43,229 nt of DNA, from the NCBI GenBank assembly GCA_009845545.1, contig VXZK01000240.1:1-43229 (forward strand). The letters are read 5' to 3'. The translations under genes and the position numbers were made by a program. The stretch comes from Candidatus Poribacteria bacterium. GTDB taxonomy: Bacteria > Poribacteria > WGA-4E > WGA-3G. The notes under the pieces were generated by a model that was not told the DNA's origin, searched no databases, and was given only the letters and a program-made list of their open reading frames with translations. Position 1 is the stretch's first letter, and each line of letters starts with the position of its first letter. Positions 31,430 to 40,854 of the stretch are shown in pieces.

Positions 31430-32407
31430 TTATTTATAAACCGTTTCAGGTAGTAGTTTTTCACGATTTTCATAGACGATCACCCGCGTTTTTCCGAAGA
31501 CGCGAACACCTTTTCGTTCAAGGTCAATCAATTCACCGGGTGCGTAACGTTGATCCACGACAACACGTTGTCCGGAGTCATCAATGATGACAATCTTGAC
31601 GTGGTGCGACAGCGTTCCTTCTTCGCTGACAGAATGCGCAAAGGGTAACAATCGACCGATGTTTTCAGGCGATTCTTGCCCACTAATTTCGAGGAGGATC
31701 AAGTCTCCGGTTCGGACCATCACGCTGCCTGGGGGTTTTTGGGCAATAATTGCGCCTTCAGGAATTTTGGGGTGCGAACTATATTCGGTCTCAACATTTA
31801 GTCCGGCTGCTTCTAAGGCAACAAGTACATCAGCCGCAGGTTGACCTTGGAAATCTGGGAGTTGCATGAATTGTGGTGTGGGTCCTACACTCACTAAAAG
31901 GTTAACAGCACTGCCGCGTTGTTGACCGCCGCCCTCTGGCGGGGTTTGCGCGATGACTGTCCCTTGTATATAAGTTTCAGAATGGACTTCCGCGATCTGA
32001 TTTGGACGAAAGCCCGCGGCTCGAAGCGTCTCAGCAGCGGCACCCTGTGATTTGCCGATAACAGAAGGGACGGGTGCTAACTCTGCGCCTATACTGACGG
32101 TGATTGTCACAGGTTGGTAAGATTTGATTCTAAAGTTCGCTACAGGATCTTGAGCGACGATTTCGCCTTTTGGTGCATTGCTACTCGCTTCCCGAATGTC
32201 TTTTGCGGGTCGAAGCCCTTCCTTATCAAGGATACGGACAGCTTTATAGTAGGTCTCGCCCGTAATGTTTGGGACAAGCACTTCTTCTGTCCGGACCCAT
32301 TTCGGAATAACGACGAAAATAATTAGCACGCCAGCTATACCGAATAGAATTAGGAAGTAGAGTGAAACCTTGACGACAGCAAATAGGGTATTATTAAGAC
32401 TATTCAT
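31430..32407 (-). CDS. Membrane-anchored PASTA-domain protein
   Basis: A 325-aa protein with one transmembrane helix (about 12-36) and three extracytoplasmic PASTA domains (about 42-107, 110-176 and 179-243), each with a VPxxxGxxxxxAxxxLxxxGL start and a V(I/V)AQxPxxG turn. A 70-residue tail follows (KIVIIDDSGQRVVVDQRY...VRVFGKTRVIVYENREK). PASTA domains bind peptidoglycan or muropeptides, usually on Ser/Thr kinases or penicillin-binding proteins; here no kinase or transpeptidase domain is attached. Its ATG overlaps the fmt stop (ATGA), so it is translated with fmt. Confidence 0.85.
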   Translation of the reverse strand: MNSLNNTLFAVVKVSLYFLILFGIAGVLIIFVVIPKWVRTEEVLVPNITGETYYKAVRILDKEGLRPAKDIREASSNAPKGEIVAQDPVANFRIKSYQPVTITVSIGAELAPVPSVIGKSQGAAAETLRAAGFRPNQIAEVHSETYIQGTVIAQTPPEGGGQQRGSAVNLLVSVGPTPQFMQLPDFQGQPAADVLVALEAAGLNVETEYSSHPKIPEGAIIAQKPPGSVMVRTGDLILLEISGQESPENIGRLLPFAHSVSEEGTLSHHVKIVIIDDSGQRVVVDQRYAPGELIDLERKGVRVFGKTRVIVYENREKLLPETVYK

Positions 32408-33354
32408 AGCGATGTTGGTGTCAAAAGTTGTTCGTCTGTCTGTAATTGGTAGCCGTTGATAAAATCGGAGACTTCCATAATTTTTTTGGTTGCGGGCTGA
32501 ATTTTCAGTAGTTGAAGTGTTCCGTCTGCTGTTGCAACGAGCAGTTTCCGTTTTTCAATTATTTTTAGCGTCCCTGCTGGAACAGCGATGGTTTGCGAAA
32601 GCGGTTGACAACTGACAATCTTCAATCGGAGATTGTTTCGAAAGAAGGTATATGCGCCCGGCCAGATCGCAGTGCCTCTGACGAGATTATGGATCGTTGT
32701 CGCGGGTTGATTCCAGTCAATGTGTCCGATCTCTTTTGTCAGCCGTGGTGCATGCGTTGCCTCGGCGTTGTTCTGAGGTGTCGCCGGTGGCGGTGCGCCT
32801 TCTGGCATCTCGGAGAGGAGCCGGACGAGCTGATTTGCCCCCAGTTGTGCCAATTGTTCTGTTAATGTGCAAGCGTTATCCTCATTTCGGATTCGGATAG
32901 AACTTGTAGAAATAATATCGCCAGTATCCTCACCTGCATTCAATAACATAAGGGTCACGCCTGTTTGAGTTTCGCCGTTAATTAATGCCCATTGAATCGG
33001 TGCTGCTCCTCGGTACTTCGGAAGCAGTGAGGGGTGCAAATTGATCGTCCCACACGGTGGCATATCCAAAACGGTCTGTGGCAGGAGTTGACCGAATGCG
33101 GCGACGACAATTACGTCTGGTGCGAGGCGTTCAAGGACGCGTATGAAGTCCGGTTTCCTCACCTTCTCAGGTTGGTAAACCGGTAAATTGTGCGCTGTTG
33201 CGGCGATTTTAACAGGCGGTGGGTTGAGATGTTTTCCACGTCCACTTGGCCGGTCGGGTTGTGTGACAACGCCAATGATTTCAAATTTGTGGGTGATTAG
33301 TTCCGCGAGTGCTGGCAGAGCAAACTCACTGGTTCCCATAAAAAGAATACGCAT
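32404..33354 (-). CDS. fmt: Methionyl-tRNA formyltransferase
   Basis: A 316-aa enzyme that formylates initiator Met-tRNA with 10-formyltetrahydrofolate. The N-terminal start MRILFMGTSEFALPAL, the QPDRPSGRGKHL loop and the catalytic region INLHPSLLPKYRGAAPIQWALINGE with its Asn-His are present, as is LLNAGEDTGDI. The C-terminal OB-like tRNA-binding domain (about 210-310) follows. Length normal. It overlaps the PASTA gene by four bases. The upstream gap 33355-33574 carries a family D repeat array and no gene. Confidence 0.93.
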   Translation of the reverse strand: MRILFMGTSEFALPALAELITHKFEIIGVVTQPDRPSGRGKHLNPPPVKIAATAHNLPVYQPEKVRKPDFIRVLERLAPDVIVVAAFGQLLPQTVLDMPPCGTINLHPSLLPKYRGAAPIQWALINGETQTGVTLMLLNAGEDTGDIISTSSIRIRNEDNACTLTEQLAQLGANQLVRLLSEMPEGAPPPATPQNNAEATHAPRLTKEIGHIDWNQPATTIHNLVRGTAIWPGAYTFFRNNLRLKIVSCQPLSQTIAVPAGTLKIIEKRKLLVATADGTLQLLKIQPATKKIMEVSDFINGYQLQTDEQLLTPTSL

Positions 33355-33574
33355 TTTTGACTTTAGTTTCCAGTTTTCAGTTTTCAGTTTTCAGTTAAAG
33401 AGGGCTGCGATCTTTCGGGTGTCTCTTGTGAGAAATAACGGGGAACGATATTTTTTTCGGAGTTACGTAGGTTACGTTGTAAACACTGATGTTTCGGAGG
33501 TTTGCAACCGCTAATCCGCTTATCAAGGGGAGTGCGGAATTCCTATTTTTCAACGGTGGAAAGTCCACTTAAAT

Positions 33575-34129
33575 TCAGAAACGAACTTGAAGGAGAGGCA
33601 TCGCGAAACCGGCAGCGGGTTCATTCGCCCATCTATTCAGATTGTTATTCATTGCGTCTTGCAAAGACATACTTCGATATCTCGCTATATGTGGATCTGT
33701 TTTGGACAAACGAGCGATAGTGCCTTCAACAGGATCTTCCTCTTCGACGGGTGGTGCTTTTGGTTCTGGCACACGGGGTGCGGATCGATCAACATTGCGC
33801 GTATGTAACCAATCCCAAACACCGATGAAGAGCGACAAGGAAACGGCACCGATCCCAACGATGCGATAGTCCCTCGGTGTCATTTCAGGTGCGAATATAT
33901 TCTCACGATACATTTTTATCCCTCTAACGGCGACATAACTGTGAATAGCAGTGAATGGTAGGGAACTCAACGTGATAATTTCAAACCGACGCAATGCACT
34001 TTCGCTGTAGTCGGCGTGGTCTTCCTGATGTGCTGGAGGTTCTGCCTGAAACTGCGCTTTTGCGTGCGGTTGTGCGAAAAAGAGAAAAGCTATGCTCATG
34101 AGAAATAATTGGGTACGAAACTTGTACAT
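33575..34129 (-). CDS. Secreted or membrane hypothetical protein
   Basis: A 184-aa protein not recognised by family. Residues 1-25 form a signal peptide (AQPHAKAQ). Two hydrophobic helices, at about 53-70 and 89-108, may be membrane segments; a proline/acidic spacer (VPEPKAPPVEEEDPVEG) follows, then a polar C-terminus ending LLQVRF. AGGGGGA lies directly upstream of the ATG. The final aromatic residue and length recall small outer-surface proteins, but nothing can be assigned. It lies between lspA and fmt. Confidence 0.6.
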   Translation of the reverse strand: MYKFRTQLFLMSIAFLFFAQPHAKAQFQAEPPAHQEDHADYSESALRRFEIITLSSLPFTAIHSYVAVRGIKMYRENIFAPEMTPRDYRIVGIGAVSLSLFIGVWDWLHTRNVDRSAPRVPEPKAPPVEEEDPVEGTIARLSKTDPHIARYRSMSLQDAMNNNLNRWANEPAAGFAMPLLQVRF

Positions 34130-34212
34130 GGAATCCCCCTTTGGTTGAAGGACAGCGTTAAGTTCTCACAATAAAACTATCAATCTATGGATTTAGAAAA
34201 CCCGGTAACACG

Positions 34213-34716
34213 TCAAGCCTGCTGGTCTTGATCACGGTGTCGGAACAGGTAAACAATTAGCATGCCTGCCCCGATACAGACAGAAACATCAGCAACATTA
34301 AAAGTGGGCCAAAAGAGACCTTGGCTGGCTATGCCGAACTGAAGAAAATCGACAACTTCACCCAAATAGAGTCGGTCAATGAAATTCCCGACAGCACCGC
34401 CGAGTAAAAAACCTAACGAGACCTGCATCCAACGGCTCTCCCGGAATCGGAGATAGTAGGCGAAAATGAAAACCAAAGCGACAATGGTAATGAGAATAAG
34501 CAAGACTCTATGCCCGGCGAGTACCCCGAAAGCCGCGCCAGTATTTCTATCGTGCCGAAGGTAGAAAAACCCGGAGATAACCGGGATTACTTCTGTTACC
34601 CGCGTAATATGTTTTTGCACCAACCACTTGGTGCCCCAATCAAGTATCAATACGGGAACAGCTACGTAAATCAACAGCATAACATTTTGCCATGCGTTCT
34701 TTTCAGGGTTTTGCAT
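34213..34716 (-). CDS. lspA: Signal peptidase II (prolipoprotein)
   Basis: A 167-aa inner-membrane aspartic protease that cleaves lipoprotein signals after lipid attachment. Four transmembrane helices are predicted. The catalytic Asp pair lies in GGAVGNFIDRL and FNVADVSV, with RNTGAAFG before the third helix. ATG 34716 (MQNPEKNAWQN) is chosen; it overlaps the upstream IleRS-like gene by 14 bases, with AGAGGGC upstream. The ileS-lspA pairing is conserved in many bacteria. Its likely clients in this window are the lipoproteins at 2469 and 27203. Confidence 0.92.
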   Translation of the reverse strand: MQNPEKNAWQNVMLLIYVAVPVLILDWGTKWLVQKHITRVTEVIPVISGFFYLRHDRNTGAAFGVLAGHRVLLILITIVALVFIFAYYLRFRESRWMQVSLGFLLGGAVGNFIDRLYLGEVVDFLQFGIASQGLFWPTFNVADVSVCIGAGMLIVYLFRHRDQDQQA

Positions 34717-37414
34717 CGTATGCCCTCTTGACTTCCTCCCATTCCGCTTTAGCCTCATCTTTTTCTGCCTCGGAAGGCTGCAAATTTTGTTCAATCAGAG
34801 GTGAGTGTGAGTGCCAGTTTCGTTGAAAAATACTATGGTCGCTGGTCCCACCATCTACAGAGATGCGCTGATAGAAATGTTCCGCCAAAAAAGGAGTTAA
34901 GGGAGCGAATTGTTGTAGAAGTAGCGTTGTTATTTCTGAAAGTATACTTTGTGCTGCCTGTAGGGTTGTAGTAGGCCGGGATTCTATTGCGTCGCTATAA
35001 AAGCGAAGGTCATCCTGACAGAACTTAGTTAACATCGCCCATATTTTGTGAAAATTCTCGGTTTGGTAAGCCTGTTGCGCCTCCTGCAGCAGTTGTGCGG
35101 TAACGGTTATTAGGAGCGAATCCATAGGCAGCGTTTTGCCAGTAGTAGCGGTCCCTCTCGGGCCTTCAAGATTTGTATGCGTAGGTGCGCTGGCGGAACC
35201 TGTCTGCCCCTCGTGTCCGTTGGTGGCGGTAGAATGCTGCTCATCGGTCTCCTCGTGTTCCTTTTCGCCGAGTTTTTGGGAATCGAGTGAAAACTGGTAG
35301 AGACGACTGCTTATATGACTGAATAGTGTGTGCAGCTGCTGAAATTGTACGAGATATCTATTAGCGATTTTCTCAAGTTGTTTGTAACTTAGATGTTTTG
35401 TTTCAATACTTGGCGATATTGCGACGAGGCGGACCACGTCAGACGGATAGTCGTCAAGAAATGCCTCTTCAATCTGAATGTCGCTGCCAATTTTCGGTAG
35501 TGTTTTAAGCTTTAGTTGTTTAAAGGGCTGACTTTCTTTAACTGGACGACTCCTGCTAAGCGAGGCGGAGATGACGCTAATTTCAGCCAACCATTTTGTC
35601 CATTGAGAATCGCCAACATTTGTTTGTGGTACAAACATAACACTGGTGTGGCCACTGAGGGGTTTCTTGAAATCAGAGTTGTCAATGACTTGAAGCAGAT
35701 TGGCAAAATGACTATCAATGAGAGTCGCCTCTTTGCGAAAATCGCTTGAATTACAATTTAGGCAGCGGGTATCGGTGGGCAAAAGTTCCTCAATACTTAA
35801 TCCGAACCAGAATTCAAAACTGCGCTGGATAGAATTACGGATTGCATTGAGCGTATTTTTATCAGTGAGCGGTTCATCACACTGGTCACAGAGCAGGATT
35901 GGCAGTGGCATCCCCCACTGGCGTTGTGTCGAAACTTGCAATTCTCCGAAATTAAGGACGATATCACGGATCGCGCTGATATGTTTATGCTGTATATCGC
36001 CATAATTATCCCAATATTCTTGAGCACTGAGCAGTTGATTGGTGGCGTCGTTTTTGGCAATGGAGAACGCCCATTTTGAACACGGTCGAAAAACGGCTAA
36101 TTCCTTACAGCGCGGGCAGTGAGGTGCGTGTATCTCGTCGTCATGCGTTTTTAGGAGGTACCCGTATTTCTCCAGTTGCGGGACAATAAACCCTTCTGCA
36201 TCAAACAGATACAAACCACACAATTGCCCGGCTTCTTCAGTGAATCTTCCGGTTTCATCGAAAATAGGTGCTGCGTTTATATTTAACGCTTGGGCGATAT
36301 CGTAACTGGATTGATGGTGGGCGGGGTTTAGCGGGATAACACCGGATTTTAAGAAAGATGTTGATTTGTCAGTGGTTTTTGCGATGAGCGTCTCAGGGAT
36401 GCGGGTAATCTTCAACTCCTTCGATGGAAAGAGCGGGTGTACTACAGTGTATTGTGCGAGTTCAGCGGCTTTGATTTCCTTAATAGGTTTCGGTTCAGGC
36501 TGCCCGTTTGTAAGGTGCTTAGAAAAATATTCAAACTGTGGCTCAGTAAAAAGGAGATATTCTGCCCCATACTTGGTGAGTAGATAGGTAGTCTCGTCAG
36601 TAATCCCGATTTCGACGGTCCCGGCTATCTCCCAGAGATGTAGTATCCGGATGCAAAAAGAGACATCAATGCCAAATTCCTCCAACCCGAAATTGAAAGG
36701 AAATTTCACGTAGCCGTTCAAGGCGTGTGTAGATTCTTGTAGGAGATTTGTTTCATTGAGTGGGGCTGTGCACTTAGGACACCATGGGTTGAGTTGTGGT
36801 AGATCATGGAGATAATTGGAATCCCGTAGTCGGCTGATAAGCGCAATGAGTCTCGCTTCCTGCCGTGATTCAAGCGTTTTTTGAGAAGCGTCCCAATCCG
36901 CAAAGATACCGAGTTGATAAAATTTCCGTTTTTGGATTTCTAATTCCTGTTTGTATCGTGCGCGACATCGCTTGCGAAGCACCGAGAGTTTGAGCGGAGT
37001 TTTAGATTTCGCCTCGGCGATAATGCGTTCCTCAATCCAAAGCGGATAGGTTTCCCATATAGGTACATATGTAACCTGATGTCCCTGCATCAACGATGCT
37101 TTGAGGAAGACATCTTGGCATATTTTTCTACAAAGCGTGTCAAGTGTGAGTGCGTAAAAAGAAGTGGGGGTTTCCCGAAGGACATAGGTTTCGGCTTGAG
37201 GGGCGTGGCGTGGTTGCGCCGGTTTCACATTTGGCGCGGTGCGCTGCGCAGTATTCGATTTTTTGTTCGCGAGGGGGAAAACATCGGCGTTTGCCCAAAC
37301 ATCCAAGACGGCTTTTTCATCGCTCATGTCCGTTACCTGGAATCCCTTTTTCGGTTTCTCGGTTTTACCCCGTCTACGCGTTGTGCTTTTTGCAGGGGAA
37401 CTTTGTTTTTTCAT
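34703..37414 (-). CDS. IleRS-like protein lacking HIGH and KMSKS motifs
   Basis: A 903-aa paralogue of isoleucyl-tRNA synthetase. It aligns by eye with IleRS over most of its length: ETPTSFYALTLDTLCRKI (about 81-98) replaces the PYANGDIHIGHALN region; MQGHQVTYVPIWETYPLWIEE (109-129) matches [20 protein letters not shown]; WCPKC (211-215), PHCPRCKELAVFRP and STQRQWGMPLPILLC match the zinc and CP domains. The HIGH signature is lost, the KMSKS site is replaced by KLKTLPKIG-type sequence, and the C-terminal zinc finger is missing. The frame is open for over 900 codons. It cannot be a normal synthetase. Position between yggT and lspA is the usual ileS slot. ATG 37414 is preferred over a GTG at 37441. 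Confidence 0.82.
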   Translation of the reverse strand: MKKQSSPAKSTTRRRGKTEKPKKGFQVTDMSDEKAVLDVWANADVFPLANKKSNTAQRTAPNVKPAQPRHAPQAETYVLRETPTSFYALTLDTLCRKICQDVFLKASLMQGHQVTYVPIWETYPLWIEERIIAEAKSKTPLKLSVLRKRCRARYKQELEIQKRKFYQLGIFADWDASQKTLESRQEARLIALISRLRDSNYLHDLPQLNPWCPKCTAPLNETNLLQESTHALNGYVKFPFNFGLEEFGIDVSFCIRILHLWEIAGTVEIGITDETTYLLTKYGAEYLLFTEPQFEYFSKHLTNGQPEPKPIKEIKAAELAQYTVVHPLFPSKELKITRIPETLIAKTTDKSTSFLKSGVIPLNPAHHQSSYDIAQALNINAAPIFDETGRFTEEAGQLCGLYLFDAEGFIVPQLEKYGYLLKTHDDEIHAPHCPRCKELAVFRPCSKWAFSIAKNDATNQLLSAQEYWDNYGDIQHKHISAIRDIVLNFGELQVSTQRQWGMPLPILLCDQCDEPLTDKNTLNAIRNSIQRSFEFWFGLSIEELLPTDTRCLNCNSSDFRKEATLIDSHFANLLQVIDNSDFKKPLSGHTSVMFVPQTNVGDSQWTKWLAEISVISASLSRSRPVKESQPFKQLKLKTLPKIGSDIQIEEAFLDDYPSDVVRLVAISPSIETKHLSYKQLEKIANRYLVQFQQLHTLFSHISSRLYQFSLDSQKLGEKEHEETDEQHSTATNGHEGQTGSASAPTHTNLEGPRGTATTGKTLPMDSLLITVTAQLLQEAQQAYQTENFHKIWAMLTKFCQDDLRFYSDAIESRPTTTLQAAQSILSEITTLLLQQFAPLTPFLAEHFYQRISVDGGTSDHSIFQRNWHSHSPLIEQNLQPSEAEKDEAKAEWEEVKRAYDAKP

Positions 37415-37525
37415 ATTCTCGTATTTTTGTCTTTGAACCACTTGTTAGTTTGAGGTGGTTATGCTTTCCGTGTGAGGCACCTCTCAGTTTTACCGGATTC
37501 AGTGGTCGGCATCGGTGCTGGTTTA

Positions 37526-37795
37526 TCACCAGAGCATCCGTGCCAAAATCTGTAACAGAATAATCAGAATAAAAGGCGAAATGTCAATCCCAAAGTTCCG
37601 AGACACTGGTTGAAGGGCGTTACGAATCGGGCTTAAAACTGGATCGACGATGCGACTTGTGAACCAATAGATTTGCCTGATGACTGCATTTTGTGTCCCT
37701 AAAACGAACCAAGAAAGCAAGGCGTTTGCAAAAACTATTAATGTATAAATCTCAAGCAGTCGTGCGATAAACCGAGCGAGGTTGTGTATAGGCAT
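37526..37795 (-). CDS. yggT: YggT family membrane protein
   Basis: An 89-aa inner-membrane protein with two transmembrane helices (about 10-31 and 68-88) and the family signature WF-x(n)-RIVDPVLSPIRNALQP in between. YggT/YlmG proteins help with membrane or cell-envelope organisation and are commonly encoded with yggS and proC, as here. ATG 37795 begins the first helix region; a TTG at 37819 just after the proC stop would add eight residues. The family's exact role is unsettled. Confidence 0.8.
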   Translation of the reverse strand: MPIHNLARFIARLLEIYTLIVFANALLSWFVLGTQNAVIRQIYWFTSRIVDPVLSPIRNALQPVSRNFGIDISPFILIILLQILARMLW

Positions 37796-37822
37796 AGTTT
37801 CAGTAGTTCTGCGTCCCAATGA

Positions 37823-38635
37823 TTATGCGTCGCCGAGTTCTTTTGCTCGTTCGGTTGCAGCAAGAATGGCATCTGTGAGTGTTGCTCGTAAGCCCCCGCC
37901 TTCTAATGCGTGAAGTCCAGCAGCGGTTGTTCCGCCAGGGGTCGTAACACGATTCTTCAGTACCGCTGGATGTTCTTGTGTTTCGGCTAACATCGTCGCT
38001 GCGCCTAACACGGTATGGATTGCAAGTTTTTGGGCATCCGCCCGAGCGATCCCGACATGTACCGCTGCATCAGCGAGCGCTTCAATGAAGAGGGCGACAT
38101 AAGCCGGTCCGCTGCCGCTCACGCCTGTAACAGCATCAAGATGGCGTTCATCCATAATTAGAGAGGTGCCGCAGGCGTTGAAAATTTTCTGTGCGATTTC
38201 AAGATGTGTCTGATTCGCTACGGTACCAGGCGTTAGGACTGATATTGCAGCACCGACGGCTGCCGAGATGTTTGGCATCACGCGAACAATCGGTGGTGCG
38301 GTGTCAAAATAGGTTTCAAGTGCTGTGGTCGTAACACCCGCTGCGATGCTTATGAGCCACTGTGGTGCCGATAAATTGTGCGCAATCTGTGGTAGAATAT
38401 TTGAGACAGCGACGGGTGGCACAGCACAGAAGATAACATCAGTTTTTTTGACCAAACCGGCAATATCGCCAGCATCATTAGTCCCTTTTTCATCGCAAAG
38501 CTGCTTGACGAGGGTGCTATCAAGGTCGGTGACCCAAATGTGTTTTGCGGGGAATACGACATCGGCAATACTTCGCGCGACAATGCCGCCCATTTTTCCA
38601 ACGCCTATTACACCTAATCGAAGGTCTTCTACCAC
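37823..38635 (-). CDS. proC: Pyrroline-5-carboxylate reductase
   Basis: A 270-aa enzyme for the last step of proline synthesis, reducing pyrroline-5-carboxylate with NAD(P)H. The dinucleotide motif GVIGVGKMGG is near residues 8-17; the dimer helix block has GSGPAYVALFIEALADA, and the signature VTTPGGTTAAGLHALEGGG is intact. The start is GTG at 38635 with AGGAG six bases upstream. It lies between yggS and yggT in the conserved cluster order. Confidence 0.94.
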   Translation of the reverse strand: MVEDLRLGVIGVGKMGGIVARSIADVVFPAKHIWVTDLDSTLVKQLCDEKGTNDAGDIAGLVKKTDVIFCAVPPVAVSNILPQIAHNLSAPQWLISIAAGVTTTALETYFDTAPPIVRVMPNISAAVGAAISVLTPGTVANQTHLEIAQKIFNACGTSLIMDERHLDAVTGVSGSGPAYVALFIEALADAAVHVGIARADAQKLAIHTVLGAATMLAETQEHPAVLKNRVTTPGGTTAAGLHALEGGGLRATLTDAILAATERAKELGDA

Positions 38636-38685
38636 TTTTTTCTCCTGACGGCACCGACGTTGGATGCGTCTGCGCGAACGGTCCC

Positions 38686-39417
38686 CTACGTACTCATTGA
38701 AGGCTCGAAGATTGCTCTACCGATTCGAACGAGATTCGCGCCCTCTTCTATAGCCGCCTCAAAATCGTTTGTCATTCCCATAGAGAGATATTGCATAGTA
38801 ACCCCAGGGAATTGTTCGGCTTCCACCTTTTCAGCGAGGGCCCTGAGTAAAGCAAAAGCGGGGCGGTTTGTGTCCGGTGAAGGGCTGAACTGTCCCATTG
38901 TCATTAAACCGACAATATTTGCTGCTGGATATGCTTGTGCGTCGGCGATAAACGGCAGCAACGCCTCTGCGTCTAACCCGTATTTACTTGTCTCACGCGT
39001 CGTGTTCACCTGAATGAGAACCTCTATCCGTAGGGCTTGTTCTTCGGATCGGCGTGCTATTTCTGCTAAAAGTCGCAAACTGTCAACCGAATGGATCAAG
39101 GAAAACATATCAAGTGCGGCTTTAACCTTATTCCTTTGTAGATGCCCAATGAGATGCCATCGGCACGTTTTATCAGCAGGTCTGGAGCGGACGGCATCTA
39201 CACCAGCAGTGACGGCTGCGTACTTTTGCCGTGCTTCTTGAACTCGATTTTCACCGATGTTTGTAGCCCCTGCTGCGAGTGCGGCGTGTATCTCTGGGAC
39301 TGAACGTCCTTTTGTAACAGCAACAAGTTCGATTGAATCGGGTGTGCGGTTACTCCGTTCCGCTGCGCGGGCGATACGTTCGGTGATGCTGAAGAGATTA
39401 TTGGCAACGGAATTCAA
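38686..39417 (-). CDS. yggS: YggS family pyridoxal phosphate homeostasis protein
   Basis: A 243-aa cytoplasmic PLP-binding protein (PLPBP/YggS) with a TIM-barrel fold related to alanine racemase, acting in vitamin B6 homeostasis. The PLP lysine is Lys36 in VAVTKGRS; other landmarks are NIGENRVQEA, WHLIGHLQRNKV, IHSVDS, VLIQVNTTRETSKYG, GLMTMGQ and SMGMTNDFEAAI. The start is TTG at 39417, the only conventional codon that gives the usual family length; GGA lies upstream. Confidence 0.92.
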   Translation of the reverse strand: MNSVANNLFSITERIARAAERSNRTPDSIELVAVTKGRSVPEIHAALAAGATNIGENRVQEARQKYAAVTAGVDAVRSRPADKTCRWHLIGHLQRNKVKAALDMFSLIHSVDSLRLLAEIARRSEEQALRIEVLIQVNTTRETSKYGLDAEALLPFIADAQAYPAANIVGLMTMGQFSPSPDTNRPAFALLRALAEKVEAEQFPGVTMQYLSMGMTNDFEAAIEEGANLVRIGRAIFEPSMST

Positions 39418-39458
39418 TTTTTCGATTCCAAAATTTTTCGATTGATTAAAAAGGCTCT

Positions 39459-39740
39459 TCAGGCTTCGGGATCGTCTACCGATTGCGTATCTGGGTCTAA
39501 GGGTTTGTTTGTTGTATGAAGGAGAATACCAATAACAGCGACTAAAACAGCGACACTAATAATACCGATACCGACCATTATGGTATATGTTGCCTCCGTA
39601 TAAATCTGCGTAACTTGGGCTGCGCTCTTGCTTTCCGCCAAAGTCCTTTCATACTTGTTAGGATGGCTACCGCCACGCATGATAAAAATGAACCCAATAA
39701 AACCGATAACACCTGACAACGTTACAAAGAGCGTGCGCAT
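39459..39740 (-). CDS. Small two-helix membrane protein
   Basis: A 93-aa protein of unknown family with two transmembrane helices (about 6-21 and 53-74) separated by a charged, possibly periplasmic segment (GSHPNKYERTLAESKSA) and ending in an acidic tail. AAGGA lies seven bases before the ATG and a good promoter is at 39912-39940. It heads the yggS-proC-yggT-ileS-like-lspA series and may be transcribed with it (42-base gap). No function can be assigned. Confidence 0.7.
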   Translation of the reverse strand: MRTLFVTLSGVIGFIGFIFIMRGGSHPNKYERTLAESKSAAQVTQIYTEATYTIMVGIGIISVAVLVAVIGILLHTTNKPLDPDTQSVDDPEA

Positions 39741-39911
39741 TTGTGATTCCTTGGGTATCTACCAAATCGTCGTCTAACAACAAACTTAAGAGATTATTGT
39801 ACCTAACAAGCTGGAACATTTAGGGAAAATAACGCTATAAATTGTCGTGAGGTTACGGCTGCGGGCAGTGTTGGAACGTCAGTCGCCCAATTCGTGATAT
39901 TTGTATATTTA

Positions 39912-39940
39912 ATAATACCATATTTTTTCGAGGAATGCAA
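39912..39940 (-). promoter_or_regulatory. Sigma-70-type promoter
   Basis: On the minus strand TTGCAT (39935-39940), a 17-base spacer and TATTAT (39912-39917). It would start transcription near 39905, leaving a leader of about 165 bases before the small membrane protein gene at 39740. The gene-free stretch 39741-40098 also contains a family D repeat at 39966-39995 and otherwise nothing I can name. Confidence 0.55.
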
Positions 39941-40098
39941 ATTTTTCGTTAGCACGTCAGAGACGCTCAGTTACCAGTTATCAGTCGCCGGTTACCAATA
40001 GGTATGGCGTACTCAACCGAAGCAGTCACGACCTGACTATGGGAGCATTGAACCGTTCTGTTAGCGGCTAACGAGTCGCTCTTACAGTGAGGAAGTCT

Positions 40099-40854
40099 TT
40101 AGCTTTTGATGTTGAGTTGGATAAATGAGAGCATTCTACCGGTTTGGCCATCCTCGGCTCGATGTGAATAAAAAAGGTCTGTGCGACAGGCGGTACAAAA
40201 TGGTGATACTGAAATGGCGGCGGTAGGTAAACCGATTTGAACCAATTGATTGACGTTAGCCGATTGTAGACTCAGGTTTGTGCCACTGGCTACAGTGCTG
40301 CCGAAGTGGTCAGTAAATTGGGTGAGCAGCTCTGCGCTGACGGTATAACAACACTTCTGGATGGACGGACCTAAATGGATTTGGCAGTTTGCAGCAATTG
40401 TTCCAAATAGTGTCTCCATTCGCGCGAGGGTATTGACCGCTATTCGTGCGAGCGTTCCACGCCACCCCGCGTGGGCAATGCCGATCGCGGGTGTTGTAAC
40501 ATCTACTATAAAAATAGGGACACAATCGGCAGTGAAAATGGCTAATGCGATGTCACGCTGAGCAGTGACAAGCGCGTCCGCTTCTGGTGGTAGTGTAGAA
40601 GTCGGCAGTGCTTGGTCAACGACATTAATAACATCGGTGCCGTGAATTTGACGACAGTAGCGCAGATCCGTTAAGCCGGTTTTCTGGAAGAGAATCGCTC
40701 TGTTCGCTGCAACTGCGTTCGGATCATCACCGACATGTTCAGCAAGATTCAGAGAGGCGTAAGGGCTGCGGCTGACCCCACCGTGGCGGAGACTCACACC
40801 GGCGGTGACGATGTTAGTCGTCTCAAGTTCCGGAATTGCGTGATAGATATTCAC
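40099..40854 (-). CDS. pgeF: Peptidoglycan editing factor (YfiH, laccase-domain)
   Basis: A 251-aa cytoplasmic enzyme of the YfiH/PgeF family, once annotated as polyphenol oxidase; family members remove misincorporated residues from UDP-MurNAc-peptides. The zinc/copper ligands are in QIHGTDV, FTADCVP and AHAGWRGTLA, with a GPSIQKCCYTVS block later. Its start overlaps the cupin gene stop by four bases. Located with yggS and proC as in many bacteria, in support of an envelope role. Confidence 0.9.
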   Translation of the reverse strand: MNIYHAIPELETTNIVTAGVSLRHGGVSRSPYASLNLAEHVGDDPNAVAANRAILFQKTGLTDLRYCRQIHGTDVINVVDQALPTSTLPPEADALVTAQRDIALAIFTADCVPIFIVDVTTPAIGIAHAGWRGTLARIAVNTLARMETLFGTIAANCQIHLGPSIQKCCYTVSAELLTQFTDHFGSTVASGTNLSLQSANVNQLVQIGLPTAAISVSPFCTACRTDLFYSHRAEDGQTGRMLSFIQLNIKS

